Below are positions 35,789-48,218 of a DNA stretch of 64,000 bases, piece by piece. The stretch comes from Zanthoxylum bungeanum (taxonomy: Eukaryota > Streptophyta > Magnoliopsida > Sapindales > Rutaceae). The stretch's first letter is position 1. Every line of letters begins with the position of its first letter. Both the position numbers and the translations under genes were made by a program. The DNA lies in contig SKCR01007821.1 in NCBI GenBank assembly GCA_019454045.1, positions 293,803 to 357,802 on the forward strand, read 5' to 3'. Under the pieces are notes generated by a model. That model did not search any database and was not told the origin of the DNA. It worked only from the letters and a program-made list of their open reading frames with translations.

Positions 35789-37022
35789 TGAAAAGAAGAA
35801 AGAAGAAAATTGTGAAATAAAATAAGAATATTTTAGAAATTTTAATTCTTCAAACTCAAAATTTGAGATTCGAAGTAAGATCGTTATCTTAATTTATAAA
35901 ACTCTACTCAATTATAAACCAAAAAATATTAAAAAAAAACTTTTAATATTAAAAAATCATTTTTGATACCTAGAAAAGCATACCAAACAAGCATTTAAAC
36001 TTCATGAATCCTAAACCTAATGCGCATATTGGAGGGTACGTTTGTCATTTACTGCTGACATGAAGAAATAAAAATGTAAGCTCACTGGTCAACCATGGTC
36101 AGCTTTTACGGTTTTACCTAAAAAAAAATAGTAGTAATAGTTTAGGGTTCCCGAGTGTTGCAGTAATGATTTTACTGTAGCATCACCGGTGTCATGTGAT
36201 ACAATCGCGATAGTTGTGTCGTAATTTTAAAGAAATAAAAAAATCAATTTTTTTTATTGCTACTTAGCATGCGAGTCGTTAGATGACAATCCAACGACCA
36301 GCATACTTCCACATGGCATTATCGGAGGGGCTGCAGTAAATTATTATTGCAACCTCTCATAGTTTAGGGGCGCGTCATGACATATAATTTAGAGAAAATA
36401 ATATTTAATTATTTAACGGTAAATTTTAGTCTCCGTCAAATATTTTTGTTAATTTTGAATAATCGGTAAGATAATTAGATGACATTTTCTTTAATAAAAA
36501 TATTTAACGATAGGAACTGGAGTTTATATTTTATAAAATTACATAGATTAAAATTTAAATTTCTAAAATTATATGGTAAAATATCATGATTGTAATCTAT
36601 ACATATTTTTTTTTTTTGAAATCGTTATAAATCACACTATCAAACCAAACCTTCCAAGCTTAAGCGGAGCAGGTAAAACCCCGGACTCTCCCAAGCTTAC
36701 AAGAAACGAATATTCCTTATAAATTAATAGAGGACTCGTTTATGAATTCTAACATTAACGGGGTGTGGGATAAAAATTACCCTTAATTAAAAAAAGGAAA
36801 AAAGAAAAGAAAAGGACACAGGAAAAAATAAATCCACGTCAGCAATATACATCGCATAGAGCATACGGCAATTCTCAACGGTCCATTTCTCATCATCATC
36901 TCATCCATCATCATCATCGTCTCGTAAAAAACCGAGTCTATGACCTAACTGACCATATTTTCTCTTTCTAACAAAATATCTTCTCCAATTCCAATTCCAA
37001 TTCCAATTCCAAGTCGAATTCG
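35789..37022. other. Intergenic DNA and 5' region of the GH1/AT-hook gene
   Basis: No gene seen. 35789-36246 is the source copy of the flank duplicated at 31027-31484. A T-run lies at 36609-36618. A purine-rich stretch at 36790-36830 and a (CCAATT)n microsatellite at 36985-37010 lie just upstream of the gene's ATG, probably in the promoter or 5' UTR. No convincing TATA box. Confidence 0.5.
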
Positions 37023-39015
37023 ATGGACCTTCCTTCTCTAACTCCACCGCTAGCTGTCCCTCCGACCACCACCTCTGCCACCATCGCAGACCCCACCCCT
37101 CATACTCTCAACCTCAACCACAACCACCCTCCTTACCCTGAGGTAACATTTTTCAGTTTCAATTTTATGTTTTTATTTTTCTGATAAAATAATTTATCTT
37201 TAATTTTTTTTTTGGGGCGTTAGATGATATGTGCAGCAATTACGGCGTTGAAAGAAAGAGACGGGTCAAGCAAGAGAGCCATAGCTAAGTACATAGAAGG
37301 AGCTTATACAAATCTTCCACAGACTCACTCGGCCTTGTTGACTCACCACTTGAATCGTTTGAAGAACGCTGGAAATCTTGTGTTGGTAAAAAAATCTTAC
37401 AAGCTTTTTCATAGATCTGATGCTGATCCTCCTCCCGCTCCCGCTCTTCCAACTAACGACGTCGTAATGAACAATAATTCTATTACTACTGCCACTCCTG
37501 CTACTCTTCCCTCGTCCCGAGGACGCGGCCGCCCGCGCAAGGCTCCGGGTATCGTTGTTGCTGCTGTTGATAAGCCGAAGCGGGGACGGGGTCGGCCGAA
37601 GAAGACTGAGGGGCCGGTTCAACAACGCGTGCCCATTAAGAGAAAGCCTGGCCGTCCTAGGAAGCTTAAAACCGTTAAGGGACGTCAAGTGCTGCAGCAG
37701 CAGGCACAGTCACAGTCACAAGATCAGCTCAGTAACGTTACCGTTTCTTATGTTACAAGTGGCGCAAACGCCAACGTGCCTTTGCAGCTGCCAGTACCGG
37801 ATGGGGCGAGGCGCAGAGGGCGGCCGAGGAAGTTTGGTACAGTCGTTGATGTTGATTCTGGTGGGCCGCGGCGGGGCCCGGGAAGGCCTAAGAAGGTAAT
37901 GACAACTTATGTGGTAGTTGCTTTTAATTTATGTAAACATTTCTGATTATCATGATATATAATTAATTTGTTGGGTGTAGATTATAGCATGAATCTGAAT
38001 TTAGTGATGCATGCGGGTGCAAAAAAGCCAGAGTAGTTATGTTTATTACTTTATTTAATAGGCTTTATCTTCATTTTGAGTACTTGTTAGTAAAAATGTA
38101 TATAAGTTGATTATTTAAGTGTTTCATCATTCGTGTTGATATGGAAGTGCTCACATAGCTCATTTAGGAGATTCAACTAGGTCTGGCTTGTTCTAAGCTC
38201 TGATATTCAAATGGCACCATCACAGAGCTTCCGGTAGTTTACAGTCAGTATATTGTAATGTAATTCACAAAGAAAGCAGGTGTTGTTAAATCAAGTTTTT
38301 TTGAAATTTCAACTCACTTTCTTGATCATGATCATTCATCTAATACTAGGCATACAAACAATTTTACATATTCATCCTTACATATTGATGGGTAGGAATG
38401 ACGTGGCAATGATATTGATTTCTTCTTTTTACTCTTCGAAGTATTTTATGCCTAGTCAGTCAGTTTATGTGCATGAGTTTGTATAACTAGTTTATATGTG
38501 TAATATTATTCCTGGTGATAAATATTCACGTCACCATACAGTAGAACCCAAGAAAAATAAGAATGACCGGAATGAGAATTTTAGGTTCAATCATTTGATG
38601 ATTTTCTTTTTGAATATTCTTTTCATTTTTCTGTTCTGCTGAATGATCATGTCAACTGTCTTGCCATTTTGGGATAAAGAATTTATCGTCGGCATTAACC
38701 CAAGCAGCAGAAGCTCAAGCTCAAAGCAATGCAGATATTAAGAGGAAGCTTGAATTCTTCGTAAGTTAAAAATAAGTTCTTTTTTATGTTCTTTAACTAT
38801 GCCACTCAATTTTTCAGCAACATGCATTTGTCTTTCAATTTTGTTACTTGCAGCAAGCAAAAGTGAAGCAAATTGTTACTGTGCTGAAGCCTCAGATAAC
38901 CAGTGGAAGCCAAATTAGCACAGTTGCTGCAATTCAAGAACTAGAAGGGCTTGCATCAATGGACATTAACATCCCATTGAAAGAGGATACTCAACCACCA
39001 GTGCTTCACAGTTAG
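37023..39015 (+). CDS. GH1-domain / AT-hook chromatin protein (HON4/HON5, GH1-HMGA type)
   Basis: Four exons fit GT-AG rules and one frame: 37023-37142, 37224-37895, 38680-38760 and 38854-39015, giving 344 residues. Exon 1 encodes a Pro/Thr/His-rich leader. Exon 2 starts the linker-histone GH1 (H15) domain at about residues 36-106 (PPYPEMICAAITALKERDGS, SALLTHHLNRL, NAGNLVLVKKSYKL). Five AT-hooks follow with the GRP core, near residues 139-146 (RGRGRPRK), 159-167, 179-187, 236-243 and 256-264. The C-terminus (KLEFFQAKVKQIVTVLKPQI, AAIQELEGLASMDI) is a conserved helical tail of this plant family. Expected role: a nuclear protein binding nucleosomal linker DNA and AT-rich minor grooves. Arabidopsis relatives are HON4/HON5. 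Exon 3's acceptor (TAAAG/AA) is the least certain junction. It is the only intact host gene. Confidence 0.92.
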
Positions 39016-41035
39016 TAACAAGGTAAGAAGATTGTGAATTTCATTGTAATGTGTAAGGGACTTGATTGCACGGAAACACTTGTACAAGTTTTCTAACTGT
39101 GAAACCGGAGATGAAAAAAAATCTGTAGAAGAAATAGGAAGTTACAAATCTGATTTTTATGAAGTTTGTTGTTGTTAATGTAACCATGCAGGTTCGTTGG
39201 CTTGTGTTTTCTTTGTAGTGAATTCGAATTCTCTATGCAATTTCAGTACATTTTAGCTGCCTTTTTAGTTGGATAAATATTAGCCATTGTGCCCCATAGT
39301 ACTTTAAGGGTAGGGGTGTAATCGAACCGAAAAGTGTCCGGTGATAAACATTTATATGAGTTCGAATCGAGCTTTACATGTGTTGCTCGGACTCGACTCG
39401 TTAATAAAATTTTGGGATCAAGCTCGACTCGAATTTAATTACTAAACTATTCGGTTTGAGCTCAATTAATTTAAAAAAAATTCTGTTTTTATTTTTTATT
39501 TCATCAAATTTAAAAAAAATTCCCTATAAAATACAAATATTTGTGACCTCTCTTTCTATATATGATATCAAGTCCACTTGTGTCTATACAATCTGAGTCG
39601 ATTATAATTCAAATAGTATTCGTGAGTCAAAAACGAGTTGAGTCGAATTTTTGCAAGTCAGATTCGTTTAATGATCAAGCTATTCTTTTCGAATTCGAGT
39701 ATATCTATCTATTTCGAACCAAGTCAAATGTGAATTTGAGTTTTGAGAAGGGCTGACTAACTTGCTGGACTGAGGAAAGCCTCCCTGCACAAAATCTCCA
39801 TGTTTCCAACCCTGGTGAGGACGAGAATTTTTTGAACTGGAGAAGGATCCGATCTCACCTGCCCTTTTACTTGAATAATTTTAGATCGAGTACTGAGTTG
39901 TGCTGTGTTGTGGGTTTTTATTTATTTATTTATTTAATGTTAGACGGTTAACGTAATTTGAATTCGGCTCCAACTAAAACTCAACCATGGACTAACAAAA
40001 GGCCCATTAGTCCCTAAAGTATGTATGTTTGAATGGACTCATGCCATTTATTAGCTTTTTTATTGGACTGTGGTGTGTGAAAGAAGAGTGTAGCTTTTGG
40101 TACTCGTTTGAATTCTTATTACACTCCATTTTTCCTAAAATACCCCTATTTTAATTTACTTTTCCTTTCTTTTCCCAATACAATAACATTAACAGTACCA
40201 TATCTGAGAGAGAATATAAATCATGCATTCTGGAATAATTGACATGTCAGTGAGAAATGAATACAGATTTCATAAACCATTTCTTCTCATTTTGGTTTGT
40301 TTACGCATTATCCTCCTTTCTTGTTGATTCAGTCCAATGCTGGATAAGAATCTAGTATTCAGAGTGATATGACGACCCTCTTTTACTCTTCTCATAAGCC
40401 CTGGCATTTCAGTTTCAGAATCAGTGCTTGGTGATGTCGATTTTTGGACCAACATTATACATATCAAATTTATAGTGTTAGAGATTGAGACAAAAGTATT
40501 ACCAAATAAGTAACACAAAAAAAAAAATAATGATTTATTTGATTCGGTACTTAGCCTATTTCCATGAAAGGAAAGCATAATGATTTCATCATTCTAGACT
40601 ATTATAAAATCGATTGCATTATTCCAAGGTCAGATGTGGATCATCTTTAGCATATGGTCATCCTTGCGTCTGGTCATTGTTGTCATCGGGTTATCTTTGT
40701 GTCTGGTCATTCTCAGTGTCTGATCATCTTCATTTAGAATTAACTAGCCAAACAAACCACCCTAAACACTAGTCCTATAGTTTTCAGTATCGAGTACTTG
40801 TGTTCGGTGCTTGAAACTTTAAAATTATTGCGAGTTTACCAAGTCGATCATGCCACCCTCAACACCACTCTCCTAATTTTTAGTGTCCGTACTTATGCTC
40901 GGTGTTGGAAACTTGAACAGTATGAAGCATGAAAATTCTTGAAAAACGAGCTCGAGCACATCACCTCGCGCGCTGTGTAAGAATAACATAACAAAATATA
41001 AAATACAAATGTTAGAAATCTTTTAATAAATTAAT
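39016..41035. other. 3' flank of the GH1 gene, no further gene
   Basis: The early part should be the 3' UTR; no clear AATAAA signal close to the stop. At 39300-39760 there is a TCGA-rich stretch (repeated CGAACTCGA / CTCGACTCG words after GGGGTGTAATCGAACC), resembling an old dispersed plant repeat. At 40620-40740 short copies of GTCTGGTCAT are clustered. The 102-residue ORF at 40270-40578 has no recognisable feature. Confidence 0.5.
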
Positions 41036-41310
41036 CACTGTTCTAAAACGTGCCACCTCAGCGGCCAATGGCCGCTCCTGACCCCAAATCATTGGGACTA
41101 GGTGTTTGTTAGAATATGCGGTTTCCTTATAATTAATCTTACTAATTACTCAAATAATATTTCATTATAATTAATTTGTCCAAATCACACTAAACCTTAA
41201 ACTTAGTTATGAAAATCATCAATATCCGATTATTTTTCTAGATCCCGACTAGGCAACTTAGGCGTTAGGTGCTGAGTTGCCGTTCGCTTATCATATTTTA
41301 GAACATTGGT
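41036..41310. mobile_element. hAT-like MITE
   Basis: 275 bp with terminal inverted repeats CACTGTTCTAAAAC and TTTTAGAACATTG, and internal GC-rich stretches at both ends (AGCGGCCAATGGCCGC; CTTAGGCGTTAGGTGC). The TIR type and internal 'GGCG' phrases fit widespread plant hAT-derived MITEs. The TSD is not clear. No coding capacity. Confidence 0.6.
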
Positions 41311-42019
41311 AATTATGAGTATAATTATAATTGGCGTCATTCTCTTATAGAAGTCTTGAATATTTTGAATTTTTGAGTCAATCGAGTGAGCTCGGACATA
41401 AATTGACTAGACGAGCTTAGGATTACATTGAAAGTCAATTATTTTGAGGTCTTTCTCATACCAAAGGTTTTGAACATTTTTGAGGTCTTACTCGTCTTGA
41501 ATATTTATTTTTATTATAATAAAAATAAAAATTGAATCACTTGGAAAACATTTCGAAATTTAAATTTGTAGCTGTTTATGATTGAAAGAGACTAGTTTAT
41601 TAGTTTGAGGTCGGACAACCACTACTGCTTCAATATAAAAAAATAATAATAATAATAAGGAAAGCATCCATCAAAAAATTTCCAAGCATCCATAATGGCT
41701 TTTTGTACCGATAGCCAGAATTTATAATGTTAAGAGACAAAAAGTAATATGAGAAAAGAAGATTGTAGCTTTTGACACTCCACGAAACTTGTAACTACAC
41801 TAGCTTTGGATTTATTACCAAAATTACCACACAGCCATTTTGTGGGCCCACCACCTCCTCCATCTTCCCTCCTCTTCCTCTATTATGAAATTTTGTCCTA
41901 CTATGTTTAAAAACAATCCATTTTTAACAAAACTTAAATATCTTTAAGAAATGTCTGCAACTTCATTATTGTGATGATAGGTATACTTTCAAATCATGCA
42001 CTAAATGTTATAATTTTTT
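41311..42019. other. Intergenic, no gene seen
   Basis: AT-rich sequence with a short (AAT)n run near 41640. I see no coding or repeat signal in it. Confidence 0.5.
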
Positions 42020-42859
42020 TGTTGATGGCTGATTTTGGTCTTAGGGACAATAATGAAAATGTACTGTTCCCGGGATTCAACATTCCTTCAGCAGTGAATT
42101 TGTTTGGTTATGAGGGCAACTAAAAGCAAACTTTGGCAGATGGAGGTAAAACACCTAGACTGACGCAGAGAGTTAACGTGGTTCGACGGAATGGATCCAA
42201 CCTACATCCACGGGCACAAAACGGAGGATATTTTATTACTGCAATGGGCTCGGCCGACCTGTTTTAGGTGCTTTAACCGAGCGATTTGTATTTTACAAGA
42301 TATCTTCTCTCTAGTTCTTTTTGTAATTTACTTGCTCACTAATCCAGTAACAAGAAAAAAACCTCTCTTACAAATATACTTCCCCCTTCTATTTATACTA
42401 GAAAGAGGCGGTTACATGCCCCTCTTCGTGGACACTTCCCATGTGAGTGTATTAATGGATTCCTCCCCCCCAAGGCCACTTGGCTAAAAAATATCTTATT
42501 TGTCATCACTACTACGTCCCATCATCCTATCTCATAAGGACAAAAGTCCCATCACCTTATCCCATAAGGATGAGGGGGTGGAAGATATTTATGTCTCCTG
42601 CTCGGTTCTCACGAGGTCGGTCCCCTCGATCTTTGATATAAGAGAAGCTGCTTTGCCGACTTGATGATGTTTGATCAGCCGTGCTGAAGTGGTCGACCAT
42701 TGTTACCAAGTGCTCGGTCTTTTCTTCCAGAACGTGTTATGTTATATAGTCTGGAACATCATTGTGGTCGGATCGGCATTAAGGATCTTTTTAAGAAATT
42801 ACCCTTTCCACCCCTGTCGCACTGTTAAAACGCCCTGGTACTTGAAAATACCTCCAACA
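42020..42859 (-). repeat. 3' LTR of element D
   Basis: 840 bp, plus-strand ends TGTTGATGGCTG and CCTCCAACA. The outer end resembles the LTR of element C (GATTTTGGTCT.AGGG, GTGAATTTGTTTGGTTATG). The second LTR is not in the window, so the inner edge rests on CCAACA next to a polypurine tract. Confidence 0.75.
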
Positions 42860-42876
42860 TCTGTCCCCTAGTTCTC
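42860..42876 (-). promoter_or_regulatory. Polypurine tract of element D
   Basis: The minus strand reads GAACTAGGGGACAGA, one purine-rich tract directly before the LTR's TGTTGG. Confidence 0.7.
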
Positions 42877-42910
42877 GGTTCCAACAAGTGTACGAGTTGG
42901 TGCAGGGAAC

Positions 42911-42923
42911 TATATATAAAAAG
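42911..42923 (+). promoter_or_regulatory. TATA box, candidate promoter of the antisense gene of element D
   Basis: TATATATAAAAAG on the plus strand, about 50 bp inside the LTR edge and pointing into the antisense gene. With a donor-like AA/GTAAGT at 43459 and acceptor CGACTTAG/G at 43829 just before the ATG at 43833, it outlines a promoter and a leader intron of ~370 bp. Confidence 0.5.
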
Positions 42924-43832
42924 AGTGGTTCTTCTAACAAAAATTGGTGGCCGATCATGGGAGAAAAATCTCAAAGGTCTATATTTATTTTGCTCTCTTG
43001 ACTTCTTTCCACCTGAAGTGAAATCTCCCTATTGTCCTTCTGCAAATCATCCATCGAGACGCGCAATCATCACATCCTCTTAAATGCCCATCAGATCATT
43101 GCTAGGGTTTAACAGGAGCTTGCCACATGTCAGCCATCCATCGCTTTCCCGCCAAAAAGCAAACAATCTGTCCGTTATTGCCAGCCCAAAGGACGCCCAA
43201 TCTCAACCGTCTATCTAACCCTGAAAGGTTATTTCAAAAAATGACATGTGGCGTACATCCGACGCTTTTGCTTAATCCAACGGCCACTAAAACACCGAAC
43301 CGACTATAAGAAAATTGAGTGGACACTATTGCCTTCTTTTTACGAATACTTCAAACTCCTCCCTCCGCGAAAACTCTGCTTTCTCAGCAGCAATTAGCAA
43401 ACTTAATCGGTCGACCATACTGCTCTTGATCAATCTTCAACCTCTTCAAAGGATACAAGTAAGTTTCCAAGACGACCTCTTTGCTTTACTTTCGACATAT
43501 TGAGCATTCTGTCGTTTCTTCTTCTTCATCTTCCTCCATCTTTTTGTTTGCGTAGTATTCTTTGCATATGACGAAACATGTCTCTGTTTGTTAGGATTTC
43601 TGTAGTGTATATGTGTTTGACAGGATGATTAATTGTAGATTAGGGTAACTTCGGTTTACCTACAGACTTGTGTTTGGCTTGACATGGAGAGACTTTTTGT
43701 TTGGTGGATTTTAGGCAGGGTATGTAGAGACTGTAGGTCTTGTCTGTTGGCCTTTTAGGATATTTGTCTGAACCTTTATATGCGTTAAAGTAATTACTGA
43801 CTAACCTTGTTGCCCACCTCGCCGACTTAGGA

Positions 43833-46218
43833 ATGTCTGACAGTGAAACCCCTTTAGAAAGACCTTCACAATCCCACAACGAGCCTTCTTCAAGTTCGGA
43901 AGCAACTAGAATAGAAGATGCAGACACCACCCCAACTCCTTCTGAAATTGAAAACGACTCTTATCATATTAGAATTCCTCGGGGGAATCCAGAGTCTGGG
44001 GATCTTGACCATTTGTCACTTGATATTAATCGGCCTTCTACCATAATGGATGATGATCTGGTATTACTTCGACTGCGCTATGATATTCCAATAGACATCG
44101 TCCTCGAAGTTCCTCGCTCTCACGATCGTGCTAGTCAACCTGATGAGGGATTGGTGGCTCTTCTCCCAGCCTTCTTCGAATGCGGCCTTCGGCTGCCGAT
44201 TCAGCCCTATTTTGGCCGGTTGTTGGCCGAGATGAGGATCGCCCCTGTCAGCTAAGTTTGAACAGTTGGAGGATCTTGACCGGCCTTTACGTGATCTAGC
44301 ATCGGGCGTGTCTTGGCGAACCGACCCTTGACGAGGTTAAAAGGCTGTACAGATTGAAAGCCAATCCTCGAACTCATCACGACTGGTACTACCTTTCTAC
44401 TTATGCCGAATCATCCAACATCGTACTCAGACTCCCAGATTCCAATAAAAATATTAAGGATTTATGGTTTTGGGTTTCGGGGAGTTGGGGATGGATTTTG
44501 AGAACGTATGAAGAGGAGGCTCCAATCCCAGACATCTTCAGATCGGGAGGTTAGGATCTCATCCCTTAGTGTTTCCGCTTTCTTCTTTCGCGATAAAATT
44601 ATAACCTCTTGATCCTTCTCAGCCTGCTGGAGGGATGCTCCCAAAGTCTCTCATCAAGTCCGGGTGCGAATTCAACATGCTCGGCGCTATGCTGACGTCT
44701 GGAAGAATTTGGTTAATGACACAACTCTGGTTGAATCAGGCCTTATTCGGACCGTCCCCCCGAAGATTTCCGGGCGGATAGGTAGTTTAGTACTAACTTC
44801 CAAACTAACCCCATTTGTTCGTGTGATATAATGATGATTTCAAACTCATTTGAGTCCTGATCCGACCATGTTATTATTTTTGTCTTTGCAGGAATGTCGA
44901 GAAAACCAAGATACGTTGAACAACTGGCCGGCATAGTCAAGACCAGTCACTCTGGAGCTGAACCTTCTCAGAAACGTCCAGCGGCTACTGAGGCTAAAAG
45001 AGTGGCTGATGAAACGACTCTGTCGGTTGCTCGGAGTTCGGCTTCCGTTAGGGTATCTCCACCAACAATCATCCGACCTGCCAACCATCCCAAACCCTCA
45101 AGAAAAAAGAGATGTTTGATCGGGGTAGGTGAAGCCGAGCTTGCTCGAGTGATTGAGGATGACCCGCTTCTGAGTGGAGAACAGGTTGCTCATAAGGAGC
45201 AGAAAAACCGGAGGGCGCCTCTAAAAAATGGAAGGGCGCCGTGATACTTGGTGTAGAGGACCTTAGCCAAGAGGTAAGGGAAGCCATTTCTCATCTTGTA
45301 CCAGCGATTTATGAATTAGCCGAAGCAGTCCCTCCTACCAAGATCCATAAATATGAAGATCTTTCCCCTGAGGATGCACTCTCTGTGATCTGCTCCCAAG
45401 CGGCCAAGGTAACGATTAAATCTCAATTTCGTCTTGAATTCGTTTCGTTTTTTTTTTTAGTTTCTGACTTTTTTGCTTCTTCCTTTTTTTTAGATGGCTT
45501 ATCTGACTTCTTATAATAAAGATCTCTTCCCGAGCCTTCTGTCTGAATGAGGTCAAGCTCATATGCTCCAAAGTAAAATCACCGAGATGGAGGCCGCAAT
45601 GGTAAAAAAAGACGAGGAAATAATGAGCCTGGAGCTGGCCTCTGCTGAAGTCCAGTCAAACAATAAGGCTCTCAAGTCTGCGGCTTCTATGGAAAAAAAG
45701 AATACCGAGACTGCGAAGAAAGATTTGGAGGCTACTCGGGCTGATATCAGGATCCTGCAAGTGGACATATGCAGCCTTGAATCCAAACTGAGGGCTAAAG
45801 ATGAGGAGATGAGAAAGAAAGAAACTCAGCTTGAGGAAGAGCGGGAAGCGATCAGACTAGAGGGAGTTGGGGATTGTGCCGATATTATCCCGCTGGTAAT
45901 GCCTAATCTGGATATAGGACCAATTCATAATGCCATTCGATTCTGCAAAAATGGGAGATCTCTCAGGAAGAACTTATGAAGTGGCTGCCCTCCTCTTTTG
46001 AAGAAATCCTGAATCCCGATCCTATTTTAGCTATCCCAGCATCTCTCATGCCTGAGGCAAGCCAAACAGAAGGTCCAGCTTCCGAAGCCGTAACTGTCGG
46101 GATTCCTCTTATTGGCCATGTGGAAGCTGATATCCCTCTTCCTGAAATTGGGCTCAACCATCCGCCATCTGAACCTGTTGAGGAGGAAAGAGATGCCCCT
46201 GTGCGGGCTGATGAATAG
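43833..46218 (+). pseudogene. Antisense extra gene of a Tat element, Transposase_28-like ('putative gypsy type transposon')
   Basis: First exon from ATG 43833 (MSDSETPLERPSQSHNEPSS). It has a Transposase_28-like block AFFECGLRLPIQPYFGRLLA at residues ~110-130; after a one-base frameshift near 44250 it continues as QLSLNSWRILTGLYVI, then a TAG where Trp is expected, then RACLGEPTLDEVKRLYRLKA and HHDWYYLSTYAE. A donor-like GCGGATAG/GTAGTT near 44778 and acceptor TTTGCAG/GAATGTCG at 44892 suggest an intron, and a second intron is likely at 45410-45493. The later part has a Ser/Lys/Arg-rich region (44894-45244), a coiled coil of heptad-like Glu/Lys sequence (45563-45950) and an acidic C-terminus ending at 46218. 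Function of this family is unknown; the name is historical. Stops and frameshifts show it is decayed. Confidence 0.75.
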
Positions 46219-46439
46219 GGGATGACCCGTATGGGGCCCCATGTAAATTTTGAACAAAATTGCTTCTTTTGTAATATACTTTAACATTTCTCCTTCCTTT
46301 TTTTTTTTTTTTATATATCAATGCCTGTTTTATTGTACTCTTGGGCCTCAAAAGTCGATTCTGATTGCATTATGGAAGTGGACAACCGTTGAAACGGGTC
46401 CGGAACCCTATAGACCGTCCTCTAAATGGGATAAGATAT

Positions 46440-47165
46440 CTGATCCTGGGAATATTACGCCCATAAACCAAAGGCTGACTTGGTGGGACGTAACTTGACC
46501 CCAAGCTGACATAAACACTTGGTTCTGAGGGAATATTACGTCCCCAGACCAAAAGCTGACTCGATGGGACGGAACCCAACCCCGAACTGAAATAAACACT
46601 TGGTTCTGAGGGAATATTATGCCCCCAGACCAAAAGCTGACTCGGTGGGACGTAATCCGACCCAGAGCTGAAATAAACATTTGGTTCTGAGGGAATATTA
46701 TGCCCCCAGACCAAAAGCTGACTCGGTGGGACGTAATCCGACCTAGAGCTGAAATAAACATTTGGTTCTGAGGGAATATTAAGTCCCCAGGCCAAAAGCT
46801 GACTCGGTGGGACGTAACCTGACCCCGAGCTGAAATAAACACTTGGTACTGAGGGAATATTACGTCCCCAGATGAAAAGCTGACTCGGTGGGACGTAACC
46901 TGACCCCGAGCGGAGATAAACACTTTGGTTCTGAGGGAATATTACGTCCCAGACCAAAAACTGACTCGGTGGGACGTAACCCGACCCCGAGCTGAAATAA
47001 ACACTTGGTTTTGAGGGAATATTACGTCCCCATACCAAAAGCTGACTCGGTGGGACGTAACCCGACCCCGAGCTGAGATAAACACTTTGGTTCTGGGGGA
47101 ATATTACGTCCCCAGACCAAAAGCTGACTCGGTGGGACGTAACCCAACCCCGAGCTGAACCAACC
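46440..47165. repeat. GC-rich tandem array of element D, about nine units of ~82 bp
   Basis: Core GCTGACTCGGTGGGACGTAA near 46475, 46554, 46637, 46719, 46800, 46880, 46961, 47043 and 47125, each followed by GAGCTGA.ATAAACACTTGG. It is the same family as 31490-31800 in element C and in the same place relative to the LTR. The 265- and 171-residue minus-strand ORFs here (SGSGYVPPSQ repeats) are artefacts of the array. Confidence 0.92.
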
Positions 47166-48218
47166 ACGAAGCCTCGGCGGAACTAATCCAGCCCCGAGCC
47201 GAATAATTTCCAAGACTTATATAGAATGGAAATAAATCAACCTTCGAGGTTTTACTGATTTTGGCGCGGGCGTCCCCATACCAGACCAGCAAAAAAACAA
47301 AAATAAAGGTTTAGAATAAAATTAGTAAAAGACGGGGGTGACTTAGCACATACCTCAAATGAGAAATCTCATGAGTGAAAAAAATAACACAGATGCCTCG
47401 AAAACAGCGTCCTGCCCGAAGTATGGATCGGTGAGCGGCCGAGACCCTAAGGGAAAAACACCTCCTTATGCTTGAGCGGCTCTGGAGCCTGCACACGCCA
47501 CGAGGGCAAGAAACATCCCCGTGCTATGCTTCTCTTTGATCCAGTTGGTCAATCTAAACCTACGGGAACACGCTCCCCGCAGTCGCCTCCCCTAATCCGG
47601 TTAGGCGGATTCCTTCACAGGGGAATTCCCCCCCGATGTCGCCATCTGGGGTGATACTGCTGACTTAGCTGGGCAAATTGCTTCACGGGGGCACTCCCTC
47701 CCCGTGATTGCCCTCCTGAAATGTCCCTTTTAAAAAATGCAAGTCATGGGGTAGTTATGCTCCGGCCTCGGGGGTTTGATACCGCCACGAGGGGTTCACG
47801 CGCTCCCTCATGCACCTCATCTCTTGAAGTAATTTCCACTTAAAATTAGGAGAATCAGGTCGGCGCACTTCACCCGGGGGTTTGATAATAACACATATGT
47901 GTTTGGCGTGCCGCGGGTTTGGTGCCTTTCTGATCCCAAGTCATTACCTTCGCATCGAGTATGTCCCCGGAATATTGAATATGTTTTCCACATTTAAATT
48001 AAAAAGACAAGTACAAAGTAGACAAACTTCTTAATTTAAGAGTGAAAACTTTATTCATATTCGCAGGACATACTGTCCTCTTTTACAACTATATGAGGGT
48101 CATTAAGAGAGGTTCTGTAGCTAAGTTTTCCTTCTTTTTTTTAAAAAAAACCTTGGTTCGATCGTCGGGTTTTTTTGTTCGGAAGGGAAACAATTATTGA
48201 AAATATTTCCTAAGTATT
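47166..48218. other. Non-coding interior of element D between array and integrase
   Basis: Shares phrases with 31986-32700 of element C. CG-rich at 47400-47950, then AT-rich. I see no gene here. Confidence 0.6.

Noticed and set aside
46370..47167. 265-residue minus-strand ORF with SGSGYVPPSQ repeats
   Set aside because: By-product of the ~82-bp array; the same happens in element C with different frames.
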